A stretch of DNA of 64,000 nucleotides from Dermatophagoides farinae (lineage: Eukaryota; Arthropoda; Arachnida; Sarcoptiformes; Pyroglyphidae): positions 2,752,001 to 2,816,000 of the forward strand of contig NC_134686.1 of assembly GCF_024713945.1 (NCBI RefSeq). The letters are read 5' to 3'. Under the pieces are notes generated by a model, which saw nothing but the letters and a program-made list of their open reading frames with translations, was not told the DNA's origin and searched no databases. Both the position numbers and the translations under genes were made by a program. This document shows, in pieces, positions 38,135-49,219 of this stretch (position 1 is its first letter; every line of letters starts with the position of its first letter).

Positions 38135-41100
38135 GTGAATATGGCCATCATTTCATATAATATGGCAACGATGAAAATACATTTGTTGGTTGTTGTTTGG
38201 ATTGTTTTCAGCTATGTTGTGATGACCATTGGACAATTAGCCGTTAATAATAATAATGATGAGACGACAACATTTCAATCGACCACTATTGATGATAGAA
38301 ATTTGACCGAATCATCCATTAATAAATCTGTGGTGACAACAACAGTCGAATCAGTTGATCGAGATTTACCAACAAATTTTGATAATTCTACAGCCGAAAG
38401 CATTGAAAATGAACATTTAGAAAGCGAAGATAATGAAAACGACGATGATGATGATGATGATGAGGAAGAAGATTATGATACAAATGAACCAGTAAAATCA
38501 ACTACTGTTGAGAATGTTGAAGAAGATTCGGATGATTATTATAACCGAGGTGATGAAGATGATGATGATGATGATGATGAGGAATATGAAGAACCTGGAT
38601 GTACTGTGAAAACATTGCTAGAAAACATGAATTTGACGGCCATGCTTCCACAAGATGGTGATGTGCTTAGACAAGAATATGATCAATACATGTTAAGCGA
38701 TGATCCATTACAAATACGTACTGCACCATCTGCTAATCATACATTTCAACGATTAAATCGTTTGGTCAATTGGTTTCGTGATGTTGCCAATCAACAACAA
38801 GTTCGTGCTGGTCTCACTAATTTTCTTCATCAAAATTTTGACATTTTTCTTAATTTGGAACTGGATTCCACTTGTATTAATTCGATCATTTCGATTTTGG
38901 TGGCCATCCGAAAGAATGAACCATGGGCACTCAAATGTAAGTTTTTTAATTTGATTCAAGCAATTTTTTTTATCACTTGCTTATCATAGTTATTGATTCG
39001 GCACCGAAAATTCCTTCCGGCATAATGAATGGTGTGAGTTCGTTTTTAGGCAGTTTTGATGAATGTATCTCGATTGAAAATCCATCATCGTTATCGGAAT
39101 CATACACTGGACAGTATTGTGCTGTGAAACCATTGCTACCATTGCCTGCAACAGAAGTGGCCTATAACTATGATCAACAACAATCGTCTGATCAACAGAT
39201 TGAACGTTTAATGCGATTCTATACGGCGTACAATGTACAGCATTATTTCCAGACCAATCCTGTGCTCAAATTTGTTGAACTAATGAAATCAAACAAAGGA
39301 CGTGTCACTAATTTCGGTATTTGTCTGCCAAGCACTTGTAATGCTCGCCAATTGGAAATTGCTCTCAACAAGTGTGAGTTTCATTTTTTTTCTACTTGTA
39401 TGTCAATCATATTTAAATTGTTGTCCAGTTCTTTATCCTATTATCGGAATTCCATTGGAGATACAGGATTCTTCATGTTGGACAAAGAACAAAACCAACA
39501 ATTATTGGCTTCAATTGGATGGCTACGCTCAATTTGCAATGTAAGTATGATATATGATATGTATGTTGTAATCGATCAAAAATGATGAATGATGATTTGT
39601 TTTTCGTAGATTAACAATCAGCGTTCTGGTCGTATTGGTCGGTGCAGCCACTCTTTATGACTTACATCCATGGTTGGTTGGAAATTTTCTGATTGATCAT
39701 GATAATAGAATGCCAGATCATAATCGAAATGTGCAGCAACCATCTGACAACGATAAACTTGTGGCTATCAATACGATCGTTGAGATATTTTCGGCTGTGG
39801 GCAACACACGCAGATTATTTGATGTTTCACCTAATCGTTTGATGGTGTTGGACACCATACGTTTGTTCATCGTTGCCATTATTGGTCTGTGTAATGCATT
39901 CTATTTGACACCATTAACGTCGTTGTTGCATAACATTGCCAGTTCGGTTCCAAACGAACTATTGATCAGTCAAAAATATTTCTTGATTCGTGCACCCATT
40001 TTACTCAATGATGGCCTATTGATCATAGCAGGTGCATTGTTTGTCCGAAGTATATTCAGACATCTAGTTCAACCTCATGATTTGTTCACTTATCTAATCT
40101 TTTTTGTACGACGATGGATTCGACTAACATCGCCATTGTTTGGTTCAATACTATTTTTGTATCTGTTACCATCAGCCGGATATGGGCCATTATGGTCCCG
40201 AGTTGGTGAAATCTTGTTACCGGCTTGCAAGTCACCATCATCAATGGCATCTACATTGTTTCATTTCAGCAATTGGAATTTTGTACGTGCAAATTACACA
40301 AATGATGATTGCTATTTGGTGGTGAGTTTACTATTGATTGATTGTAATGATTTTGTTCATTGAATTGTGATTGTGACACAGTGCAATCCAGATACGTGGT
40401 TTGTCTCGATCATTTTCCAGCTGAATTTGGCATTCTTTCTGATCGTTTTGCTCATGTATGAATCTCCGAAAAAAGGTCTTCGAATGTTGATCATAATGAT
40501 CATTGGCAGTATATTGTTGAATATATCTCCACGACTGTTTTTGGCCAACACTCGTACCTATTATGAGATGATGAGACAACCATCACTTTGGCATGCTCGT
40601 CGTAGTTTCTATCTCTATCATCAGAACATTATTCAATATCTTGGATCATTCAGCATTGGATTGTTGCTTGGCTATGCGATCATTGTCAATGATAATATTA
40701 GCAAAGATCCTAAATCGAACAATCACCATCGTCAACAGCGGAAAATAATCATTTATAATGGATTGGCAATTATCGGTTTGTTCATGCCATTCATTTGGGT
40801 TAATCAATTTTTTGGCCAAGATGACAGTCCTAATGAGCTATCGGTATTGTTTTTCTTTTCCATTGGTCGTTTCATTTTTGGTTTGTCGTTTGGTTGGATC
40901 ATCTACGCGTCTGTTGCCAATAAATCACGTAAGTACAATACACATGCATTGATTGATGTGATCACTATAACGATTCGATATAATTGTAGCATTCATCTAC
41001 AAATGTTTGACACCATTGTCAATTCAACCGATTGCAAGATTGTCGTTTGTTATATTTCTGGTACAGCCATTGGTTCAATATCAACGAATGTATTCACACA

Positions 41101-41495
41101 AAGAAACTTATGTGATGACATTTCGAAGAACGGTAAGTTATGATTTTGGATGATGATGATAATAATGATGATAATTAATCATGATGATAATTATGATGAT
41201 TTAGATTGAAAATTACTCATGCGATTTCAGCATCAGTGTTGTACTTGGATATTTTCTTTACTTATTGTTTGAAGCACCGGCTCATCGTTTCAATATTGTT
41301 TGTCAACGATGGATTCAACAACCAGATGACATTATAATTGATGGCAATAATAGGGTCGAAAATCGGCCAAAATATTGGTGTGAAGATGCGACACCATCAT
41401 TGACATTGAATGCTGATCATCATTCGAGCAATGTGAAAGTAGAAGATGGCCAGAATGGTGAACATAATAATGGTATCATTTCGATTCGTTTTTAA
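38135..41495 (+). CDS. NRF-6/acyltransferase-3 family membrane protein lacking the conserved histidine
   Basis: Seven exons (38135-38936, 38990-39373, 39429-39540, 39610-40321, 40382-40928, 40990-41132, 41205-41495) give 996 residues in phase. A signal peptide (internal Met: MKIHLLVVVWIVFSYVVMTIG) precedes a very acidic Asp/Glu-rich, Thr/Ser-rich stretch. Next comes the extracellular NRF domain with spaced cysteines (GCTVKT, STCINSI, FDECISIE, GQYCAVKP, GICLPSTCNA), and then a roughly ten-helix acyltransferase-3 region ending in YFLYLLFEAPAHRF. Nose-resistant-to-fluoxetine proteins in nematodes and insects act in lipid/drug uptake and yolk transport. Family members usually carry an LxGxR...GH motif in the first transferase helix. 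Here it reads VLDTIRLF...GLCNAF, so the Gly and the His thought to be catalytic are both missing. The family call is firm; enzymatic activity is questionable. Confidence 0.88.
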
Positions 41496-41621
41496 TCATT
41501 GTTAATCAATCAATCAGGAGGAACATTTGTTTATTCTAGTCGCATTTTAAATAATTTTCATCATTTATAAAACATTCAAACATTAAATATATCAGTTGGA
41601 AATAGTTGAAATAGTAGGAAT

Positions 41622-42668
41622 TTAATCAAATTTGAGTTTTGATGCATCAGACAATGGGAAATGTAATGTAACTTTTTGATAGTAATCATTCATCAAATGA
41701 ATATTTTGAATGACGGTGGCCAACAGATGTGATCGTTCACATTGGAATCCATGATGTTCGTTCATAATGTGAGTGAAATGTACATGAACATGGTAGAAAC
41801 TAGGTTGATAATGGATGAACACACGTAACTGATCGATGTGAATAGAATAGCGTTTTGAGATGGCTTGACGCCCTCGTTCGTAGATGGCTTCAAGCAATGG
41901 CAGATGATTAGCATTCAAATCTCTGAGACTATGGAGATCTCGCCGTCGAACCAATGCGTTGAGATAGATGCCTTGTTTTTCAATTTCAGACAACTCGTCT
42001 TGTTTACAATTCCATTTCATATCTTTGGCCAATATAAAATCTTGGTCCGAATGGATGATTCGATCGGTTTCGGCAGTGCCGTCTAGAACGTTATAAAGCC
42101 ATTGAAGATGACCAGGTGTGGAAACTTGTTCATCAATGTAGGGCTTGGTGATCCGTTCATACAGATCAGACGTCTCAGCAATCATTCGGCGTGGATGGTC
42201 GATATATTTTTCGATATCTTTCGGTGATGCCGGATGAATGATGGACATGAATATCTTGTTGAGCAATAAATTATCATCTAACTGGTCAAAGATTACATCA
42301 ATAAGATAAGACCCATAGATATCGTTTCGGAATAGATTCGTGCCACGTTTAACCACTTGACTATGATAAATTCAGTAATATTCAGTATTATTGTTCAATT
42401 ACTGTGAAAAAAGAATATAAACGTACCTGAAATTGTTACCAATTTTTGCCAATAGCTGTTCATCGAAAGGATTCTTTTCCAGAATCAATATTGCCGGTTG
42501 TTGGTCATAAATACATTGTAGACAGACTTGTTTACGTTTCGAATCAATTCGTAGTACACGTTCAAATTTTAAATTCAAATCTAATGAACATTTTTCATTA
42601 TCATCATCGTTGTCGAAAGAATCAGAACGAAATCGTTTCAAAAGTAAATCTTGTATGGATTGAGCCAT
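41622..42668 (-). CDS. DCPS: Scavenger mRNA decapping enzyme DcpS (m7GpppX diphosphatase)
   Basis: Exons (minus) 42427-42668 and 41622-42360 give 326 residues (human is 337). The N-terminal domain-swapped part has FERVLRIDSKRKQVCL and AILILEKNPF. The middle contains NDIYGSYLIDV and KWNCKQ. The C-terminal HIT domain has the HxHxHx box in FYHVHVHFTHI, with the middle histidine as nucleophile by family analogy, plus RSLRDL and HLLATVIQNI. DcpS hydrolyses the cap dinucleotide left after 3'-to-5' mRNA decay to m7GMP plus a nucleoside diphosphate. I start at 42668 (MAQSIQDLL). An in-frame ATG at 42719 would add 17 residues of uncertain value. The gene converges on the NRF-type gene with only about 125 bases between stop codons. 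Confidence 0.94.
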
Positions 42669-43158
42669 GCTTTTGTTTCTCAAAAATTTAATATTTTGGA
42701 AAATTGATTCAATATACAATGATGATCTAACACGCCATCTATATGTCGGTAGAGAAACACATGGAAAGATTTTTTTTTTTATTCATGGAAAAAATCTTTT
42801 GATAACGATTGACCATTTTATTTTTATTTTTATTTATTGTTATGTTGTGAAATTGATTATTTCGTTTTTTTTTCGATCAGTGGCTTGTAATGTAAATGGC
42901 TGACTGAAAAATTGAAACTATCAACACACACACATAGTAACAATAGCATGGATCATTTGAATTTTATTTTATTTTTTTTTTTTTTTGACAACATAAAAAA
43001 ATAGTAGATGTACATTCGTAGAATTCTTGGAAATGATTTGATTTTCATGTCAATAATTTTCAGAATCAGAATTCAAATTCAAATTCAAATTCATATCAGC
43101 CATGACAATCGAATAATAATAGAATGACATTAGACTTGGTGATGATCAATGAACGACA
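42669..43158. other. Divergent spacer between DcpS and the chemoreceptor-like gene
   Basis: 490 bases, very AT-rich, with long T runs and a short tandem of AATTCAAATTC units near 43070-43093. It should carry both promoters. No specific element is recognised. Confidence 0.4.
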
Positions 43159-44584
43159 ATGGTTAAAAAGATTGTATCCAATATTGAAAAAATTCACCAG
43201 ATAATTTCGGAAACAGTATGGCTTGTACCACATTATCGTCATTTAATTCGAGATTGTTATGGCCATCAATCAGTGCTGGATGCCCATCATGGTGAAATAA
43301 TCATTGTTCATAGAACATTTTGGCATAATTGGTTTCCATCATTATGGGCATTGTTTGTCGGTATTACATGGGGATTTTATTTTTGTTATCCAGAATGGTG
43401 TACACAATATCAATTTTGGGTTGTCGTAAAACTTTATCCACCAGCATCGGAAATCTACACCGCAGCCATGGTTGTCGTATGGTCCGGTGTAATCATATCG
43501 ACAGCATTGTATGGACTAAGTACTGATGTCAAAGATTTCCAATATCTTTTAATATTGGACATGAATAAGAAAAATATGAAAAATTTTGGTAAGTCAATCA
43601 ATCATTTGTTTGGCAATTATTTTTAATTTTGAAATCTTGTTATCATTAAGGTTTCAATCAAAATGAATTGAATGAATTGAAACAATTTCAACGTCGATTA
43701 TTGGCTCCATTTGCATTATTTGCATATATAAGTTCAATTTTCGGTTCAACGGGGCAATTTTTTCAGGTTTTAGATAGACATTTATGGAAAGATAATAACA
43801 TTGTTTTGGTAATTACATGGTTTTTTGGATTTCAATTTTGGGCCATGTATGCCACTTCATGTATACATGTTACTCCTGGACTAATAATTATCATACATCG
43901 ATATATACACATGAAACAGAAACAAATCAAGAAAAAAATGAATAATTTAACCAATCAACTACGAACTGGAAGCCGAAATTTTTCCACTAGAAAATCAATA
44001 TTATTGATGAGAAAATATTTACAACTACAAATACAACTTGATCATTTACAACATTATTGTCAACGATATGATCAACAAACTAAACGTTTGTTGACCATTC
44101 TTTGGTCCGGTTATATATTGTTAAGTACATATTTGACATATGTAATTTTTTTAACATCAATACCACCAGAATATCTACCATTGTATTATCTTTTATTCTT
44201 CACACATTCATCATTATTATTATTGTTAACATATACGGCATCCAAAGTATCACATCAAAATCGTCTATTTAATCGTTGGAATCGTCATACATTATATTCA
44301 ATATTAACAACATTATCATCATGGCGTAAAATGTGGAAACATCAATTAATATTATTATCGATCGATAATATAAATTCCATACAATGTAGCCATGATTCTG
44401 GATTCTCATTGACCAATGGTTATGTTATCACATGGAATTCATATATCTATGTAAGTTGATATGTTATGATACAACAACAACAAAAAAGAATTCATCTCAT
44501 CTCACCATTTTATTTTTTTCCCAGATATTCCATAATATTAGCTCATTTTTCTTCTTGATTTTCAATCGATTATTGAATGAATGA
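43159..44584 (+). CDS. Seven-helix chemoreceptor-like (gustatory-receptor-type) protein
   Basis: Exons 43159-43588, 43651-44450 and 44525-44584 give 429 residues. About seven hydrophobic segments are visible: WFPSLWALFVGITWGFYF, AAMVVVWSGVIISTALYG, APFALFAYISSIFGS, VLVITWFFGFQFWAMYA with its extension, LTILWSGYILLSTYLTYVIF, LPLYYLLFFTHSSLLLLLTY and the C-terminal IFHNISSFFFLIF. A long basic, heptad-like loop (KQKQIKKKMNN...LQLQIQLDHL) joins the fourth and fifth, as in arthropod gustatory receptors, whose largest loop is cytoplasmic. The short last exon preceded by a near-terminal intron is also typical of that superfamily. The canonical TYhhhhhQF motif is not recognisable, so the assignment rests on size, topology and exon pattern. 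It could be another lineage-specific membrane protein. Confidence 0.5.
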
Positions 44585-44844
44585 ATGACAATTCTGTTTA
44601 CAATACAACGACTACACCAATTTATTAGATCTTGTCAAATTCTCTTTCTGGGAAACATAAACAAATGTCAATCGATTTAATCACCATTATCGTTATCGTT
44701 TTATAACATTATTTTCAATATTAATCATCGTATATTTGAATTCTATTTTATTCCTGGAAAAATAATAAAAATGAATTCCGTACATATAGAAAAAAAAAGA
44801 AAATTTATATTCCATTTTCTGTGAACAATAATTGTTTAGATTTT

Positions 44845-45909
44845 TTAGCCAATCAATCCACCACCTGATTTTCCAGCTTTGCCAGCCTTGAATGCAGCAC
44901 CAGCTGCACCGCCTTTCTTGAAACCGGCAGCAGCAGCAGCTTTTCCGGCTTTTCCACCTTTTGCTCCACCAGCAGCAGCAAAACCAGCCTATTATTATTT
45001 TTTTTTATGTGAGGAATTAAAATTTTCGATATTCATTCTAGAAAAAAATTACCTTTCCAGCTTTGCCTCCTTTTTTGAATCCAGCAGCACCACCAGCAGC
45101 AAATTTGCCACCTTTTTTACCTGAAAAAACACATACACACAATTAATAACAGCAAAAATCAAATTCAGGTTACGATAATCTTACCAGCAGCTCCAGCGGC
45201 ACCACCAGCAGCAAAAGCACCACCCATTTTACCGAATTTAAATCTATTCATTCACATAAGATCAGTTTATCAATCGGAATGAAAATTCTGAAATGTAAAT
45301 AATTACCCTTGAGCCATGCCGAATGTTTTTACTGCGCCGAATTTTTTATTAAAACCTGCGGCACCCATTTTACCGAATTTGCCTTTTTTGAAACCCTTTT
45401 TGAAGGCAGCACCTATTTTTTAAAAATAATTTTAGAAAAATGATCGCAAACAATGGCATAGAAAAAAAAACTTTACCTGCAGCTCCAGCGGCACCAGCTT
45501 TACCGGCTTTAGCACCTGCAGCCGCACCACCAGCAGCACCAGCAGCGAATCCACCTTTTTTACCACCGGCAGCGAAACCTGCAGCACCAGCTTTTCCTCC
45601 AGCAGCAAAACCGGCAGCGCCAGCTATTGAAATCCAATAATTAGTGGTGAATTTACCGGACATCTAATTAAATTTACCTTTGCCACCTTTAGCACCGGCT
45701 CCGGCAGCACCACCAGCAACGGCACCAGCACCAGCCGATTCAGCAACGGCTAAATCTTCTTCCTGAGCATTAATGGCAGCAATCAACACGACGAAAAAAA
45801 CCTACAATGATGATGTATGTATAACATAATCGATAATGATGAAATTCATTGAAAACATTAAATAGACACTGAATAACACAACACTTACGGCACAGAATAA
45901 ATATTTCAT
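44845..45909 (-). CDS. Secreted Gly/Ala/Lys-rich repeat protein
   Basis: Seven small exons (minus: 45889-45909, 45678-45801, 45477-45623, 45307-45412, 45185-45243, 45053-45120, 44845-44988) give 222 residues and close exactly in phase. A clear signal peptide (MKYLFCAVFFVVLIAAINA) precedes a short acidic segment (QEEDLAVAES), which could be a propeptide. The rest is almost only Gly, Ala, Lys and Phe, built from loose units such as GFAAGGKAGA, GKKGGFAAG, AAFKKGFKKG and AAGFKKGGKAGK. It is strongly cationic, and after the signal peptide it lacks Cys, Pro and aromatic residues other than Phe. Composition resembles glycine-rich cuticle/cement proteins and acanthoscurrin-like antimicrobial peptides of chelicerates, but no homology can be shown from sequence alone. 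It may be structural, adhesive or antimicrobial. Confidence 0.8.
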
Positions 45910-46985
45910 TTTTAAATTTGGCTTCTAATACATATGATGATGGTGATGATGGCAAAAATTACACAGCAAAAAAAAAATATTTCAAAGTTTTCTTGGTTTT
46001 TTTTCTTGTCTTGAATGAATTGGATCAATTTGGATGATAATTTGACAATGGTGTTGGCCTGGTATTTATACCTGACCACCAATTGAATGTTCCATAATTC
46101 ATCAAAGTGGTAGTGGTGATGGAGGTAGTATCTACCAACATAGATAGATTTCCTTGGTTTCTCGAATCCGATGCAAGAGTGAAGAGAAAAAAAAAAAAGA
46201 AAAGAAATCTTTTGCCTTGGAAATCACATTTTTTTTTCTTCCTTTGAACATCGTTACAATATAATGATAATAATAATTTCATTTAAAATGTATACTTTTG
46301 ATTGACAAATGTAAACTCTATCGTGTGTGTTCTTTGAGCCTTAAATCCTGTTTCCTTTGCACGGAACTTGAAAGAAATTGTCAAATTATATTCATAACTT
46401 GTTCTTTATGAGTAGAGAAATACACGTGATCAATTTGAATGAAAAACAATGGTCATCATGGAAATGTAATCTGGATGGAAATGAATGGCCTTGAAACAAA
46501 AAAACAAAAAACAAAAGCAAAAATAAAACATTGTTTGGTTTCATTCATAAAAAAAACTTACTATAATCTTTTTTTTCCTATTTGATCCATTTATCCAACA
46601 ATAATGTAATGTAATGTAGATAGGATTTTTTCGCCATCATAAAGGTAATCCAGAACACAAAATAAACATCAACATATGCCAGGTATCGAATCGAATCGAA
46701 CAACCTTCACCTTCATATTTTCGTAGTCGTCGTTGTTGTTGTTGTTAATGTTGTTGTTGTCCAATCGATGATTCAAATGGGAGCGATTTTTTTTCATTAC
46801 ATTATTACGTTTGTTTCAGTTTCGGGGAAATAAACATTACGATAACCAAAAAAAAAAAAAAAAAAACAAAACAAAACAATGGTTTCCGTTGAATTTTTTT
46901 TAAATCAAATCATTTTCAACAATCGATTGTTGGCTTATAAAAAAAAGTCATCCAATGTATATTGGCCAATACAAAATCAAAATAT
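45910..46985. other. Divergent intergenic region
   Basis: Between the repeat-protein gene (minus) and the small membrane protein (plus). It contains the TATA box at 46063-46070, a plus-strand TATAAAA at 46936-46942, TTG repeats near 46733-46760 and poly-A runs. No coding exon is recognised. Confidence 0.45.
46063..46070 (-). promoter_or_regulatory. TATA box of the Gly/Ala/Lys-rich protein gene
   Basis: The minus strand reads GGTATAAATACC about 155 bases before the ATG at 45909. This is a consensus TATA element and implies a leader of roughly 120 nt. Confidence 0.6.
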
Positions 46986-47480
46986 ATGTTGATGATAATG
47001 ACAAACGGAATATGTGAACCGATCGAATTTAAAAATAATTCGAATGTTTGCCAAATGTTAGCGGCGGCTGGTGGACAAATCAATAATGAAAACTATGGAA
47101 AAGAATGTTTACAATTAAATCAATGTTATGAAAATTGTTTCAATGTTTACCATTCTTTACTTGGAAACGTAACACAAACATCAAAATGTAAACAGATTCA
47201 TGAAGAATATGATGAATGTCGTCGATATGGTTGTGATGAACAATTTTTTTATACAACAAAAATGAATTCAATTTTCAATCATACCAATCAATCGAATGAT
47301 GATGATGATCGGCCAACGACGATTGCAGCGAGAAACATTTTCGAACAAGCATTGATTTTGTTTGGCATTTTTATCATCATTTTTGTTCTACTAATCAGTT
47401 CAATACATTATTGGCAAAAATATCAGCAAATAAAACGAAAATATAGAAAACCAACACTGTATAAAATGGGTTTTTCATGA
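46986..47480 (+). CDS. Small cysteine-rich single-pass membrane protein, function unknown
   Basis: Single exon of 164 residues from the ATG at 46986 (MLMIMTNGICEPIE). It follows a TATAAAA about 50 bases upstream, which supports a short leader and this start. The N-terminal ~80 residues hold eight cysteines in two clusters (CLQLNQCYENC and CKQIHEEYDECRRYGC) plus two isolated ones, suggesting a disulfide-linked helical hairpin outside the cytosol. N-glycosylation sequons (NNS, NVT, NHT, NQS) support this orientation. One membrane helix (ALILFGIFIIIFVLLISSIHYW) is followed by a basic cytosolic tail (QQIKRKYRKPTLYK). There is no obvious cleavable signal peptide, so an upstream exon cannot be excluded. 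I do not recognise the family. Confidence 0.6.
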   Translation: MLMIMTNGICEPIEFKNNSNVCQMLAAAGGQINNENYGKECLQLNQCYENCFNVYHSLLGNVTQTSKCKQIHEEYDECRRYGCDEQFFYTTKMNSIFNHTNQSNDDDDRPTTIAARNIFEQALILFGIFIIIFVLLISSIHYWQKYQQIKRKYRKPTLYKMGFS

Positions 47481-47591
47481 ATTTTTGTTATTGGAGATTT
47501 TTTTTGTATCGTACTTGAAATAAAAAAATTTTTCTTTCATTTCATTAATTTTGAGATGTGTGAAAAAAAACACGACTGCTAAAAATGGCTT

Positions 47592-47640
47592 AAAATAGCG
47601 ATAGCCGAAAATAGCGACTGACGAAAATAGCGACTGACTA
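47592..47640. repeat. Three copies of a 16-bp tandem repeat
   Basis: The unit AAAATAGCGACTGACG occurs three times in tandem, the first copy diverged (AAAATAGCGATAGCCG). It sits immediately before the Helitron helicase remnant and is unlike the simple repeats elsewhere. Confidence 0.8.
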
Positions 47641-47657
47641 AACATTTTGAATCAAAA

Positions 47658-48350
47658 ATGTTTAGTTTATTCAAAGATGTAAAAACTATTGATGGCCGAC
47701 ATTACGAAACGTTTATTGAAGCTGCAAAAGCTGCCGGATATGTAAAAATAATAAACACGTGTATTCACGATGAAAGTAGCAAATCGAATAATTTTATTAT
47801 TGTTCAATGTCAATCATCATACAATAAAGCAATACAATTAATATCATTCATATAGAATGTTACAACAGGATATATGAGCGATGATTCATATTACCAACAA
47901 GCAATGGAAGAAGCAGCAAATTTTCAAATGCCATATCAGCTACGTGGATTTTTTTTGCGTGCCTGTTGGTGTACTGTGAAGTATCAAACCCAACAGAATT
48001 ATGGCAAACATTCAAAACAGAAATGGCCGCAGATTTTGCAAGGAATCAATTCCTCTCTTCACAAGCATACGAATCGTTGGCCTATCACGACATTCTTCAA
48101 CGATTATCTATTCTAGGCCAGCACATAAATGAATTTTTGCAAAGAATAACGTACGAACCTGTAGAAATCGAAGAATATGTAAACTATGAAGAACATCAAA
48201 ATATCGGCTCGGAAAAAAACGAAATGCTTAACATGGACCAAAAAAAAAACGTGGTAGACGATATAATCCTATCAGTTCAAACAAATCAAGGTAAATGTTT
48301 CTTCATTGATGGACCGGGAGGTAGCGGTAAAACATTCGTCTATAAAGATA
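47658..48350 (+). pseudogene. Degraded, truncated Helitron (Pif1-type) helicase fragment
   Basis: Conserved pieces occur in order in two frames: FSLFKDVKTIDGRHYETFIE and AAKAAGY; then SDDSYYQQAMEEAANFQMP; then, after a one-base frame change near 47965, VYCEVSNPTELW; and finally MDQKKNVVDDI and the Walker A region CFFIDGPGGSGKTFVYK. This is the junction between the post-Rep region and the Pif1-like helicase of Helitron RepHel proteins. Similarity stops right after the Walker A motif, so most of the helicase and all of the Rep domain are missing. A 132-bp segment bounded by GGATAT repeats interrupts the first half (47736-47873) and brings in a stop. It is non-functional. The element's own ends were not found. 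Confidence 0.8.
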
Positions 48351-49020
48351 GATTGGGCAAGATGATAGTGAAAATGAAAATGGATCACGAACAAAAGCAG
48401 ACATTTGCCGAACCACCATCAAAAATTCAACGAAAAAATTAATCAATCGATATGATGGTTCCAAATATGAATCATAAATTACATATATACATATATCACT
48501 TACCGACAATGATCATATTTTTATATACAATGAAAAGTGTTGAATTTGATACAATTTTTTTTCTTTTTATTTTGTATACATATATATAAATAAACCACAC
48601 GTTTTTTATTGACAAATAAATCGGTTTCTATTATCTTTTATTTGTTTTTTTTCGAATAATATGTTTGATTTTTAATTGAATTAACAAATGATTTTGGAAT
48701 TATGAATTATTAACAATTGGTATATTCGAACCGGAAAAAACGGAAAGAAAACAAATATTTATGTTCAAAAACAGATGATTCCGATTCATGATCATTTTTA
48801 TTTTCGTTTATTATCAATGTCTCATCGAACAATAATTGAATGATGATTGCCATTTTGAGAATGATTCAAAAACATTAGAATTATCGAATTTTGATATATC
48901 AATCTTTGACCAATAAATTTGTTTTCGATGGATCGTAACATATTTATAGCGTGCCAATGGTACCAATGATGATCGTGATGATGATTATATTTGGATGATA
49001 ATCACTTCATCTTCAATGTA
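48351..49020. other. AT-rich spacer with no recognised feature
   Basis: A short open tail continues from the helicase frame to 48442 without similarity. The rest is AT-rich with TATATA and poly-T runs. No gene or repeat family is identified. Confidence 0.4.
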
Positions 49021-49219
49021 CAGTAATACCCCGCTTAACGCTGCCCCGTTTAGCGCTGATTCGATATAACGCTGTACAATTACCCTACATTACATTACAT
49101 TGTTACATTGTATATGAAGGGTAAAAATGCATTATGTAAAAATAGCCCCGCTTAGCGCTGTTTCGCTTAACGCTCAGAATTTTTGTAACGTAACCCCCGC
49201 GTTAAGCGGGGTATTACTG
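49021..49219. mobile_element. 199-bp MITE with pogo/Tigger-like terminal inverted repeats
   Basis: Perfect 21-bp terminal inverted repeats (49021-49041 and 49199-49219) begin with CAGTAATACCCCGC and end with GCGGGGTATTACTG. They are flanked by TA on both sides, the target duplication of Tc1/mariner and pogo elements. CAG ends and GC-rich CGCTTAACGC subrepeats recur inside the element (CCCCGTTTAGCGCTG, CCCCGCTTAGCGCTG, TTTCGCTTAACGCTC). This is the style of Tigger/pogo ends. It has no coding capacity. The near-perfect ends suggest recent insertion, and the GC-rich ends stand out in this AT-rich DNA. Confidence 0.9.

Noticed and set aside
45440-45640. Plus-strand Pro/Ala-rich 66-residue frame
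   Set aside because: It is the reverse reading of Gly/Ala/Lys repeat exon 3. The minus-strand model has a signal peptide and closes in phase.
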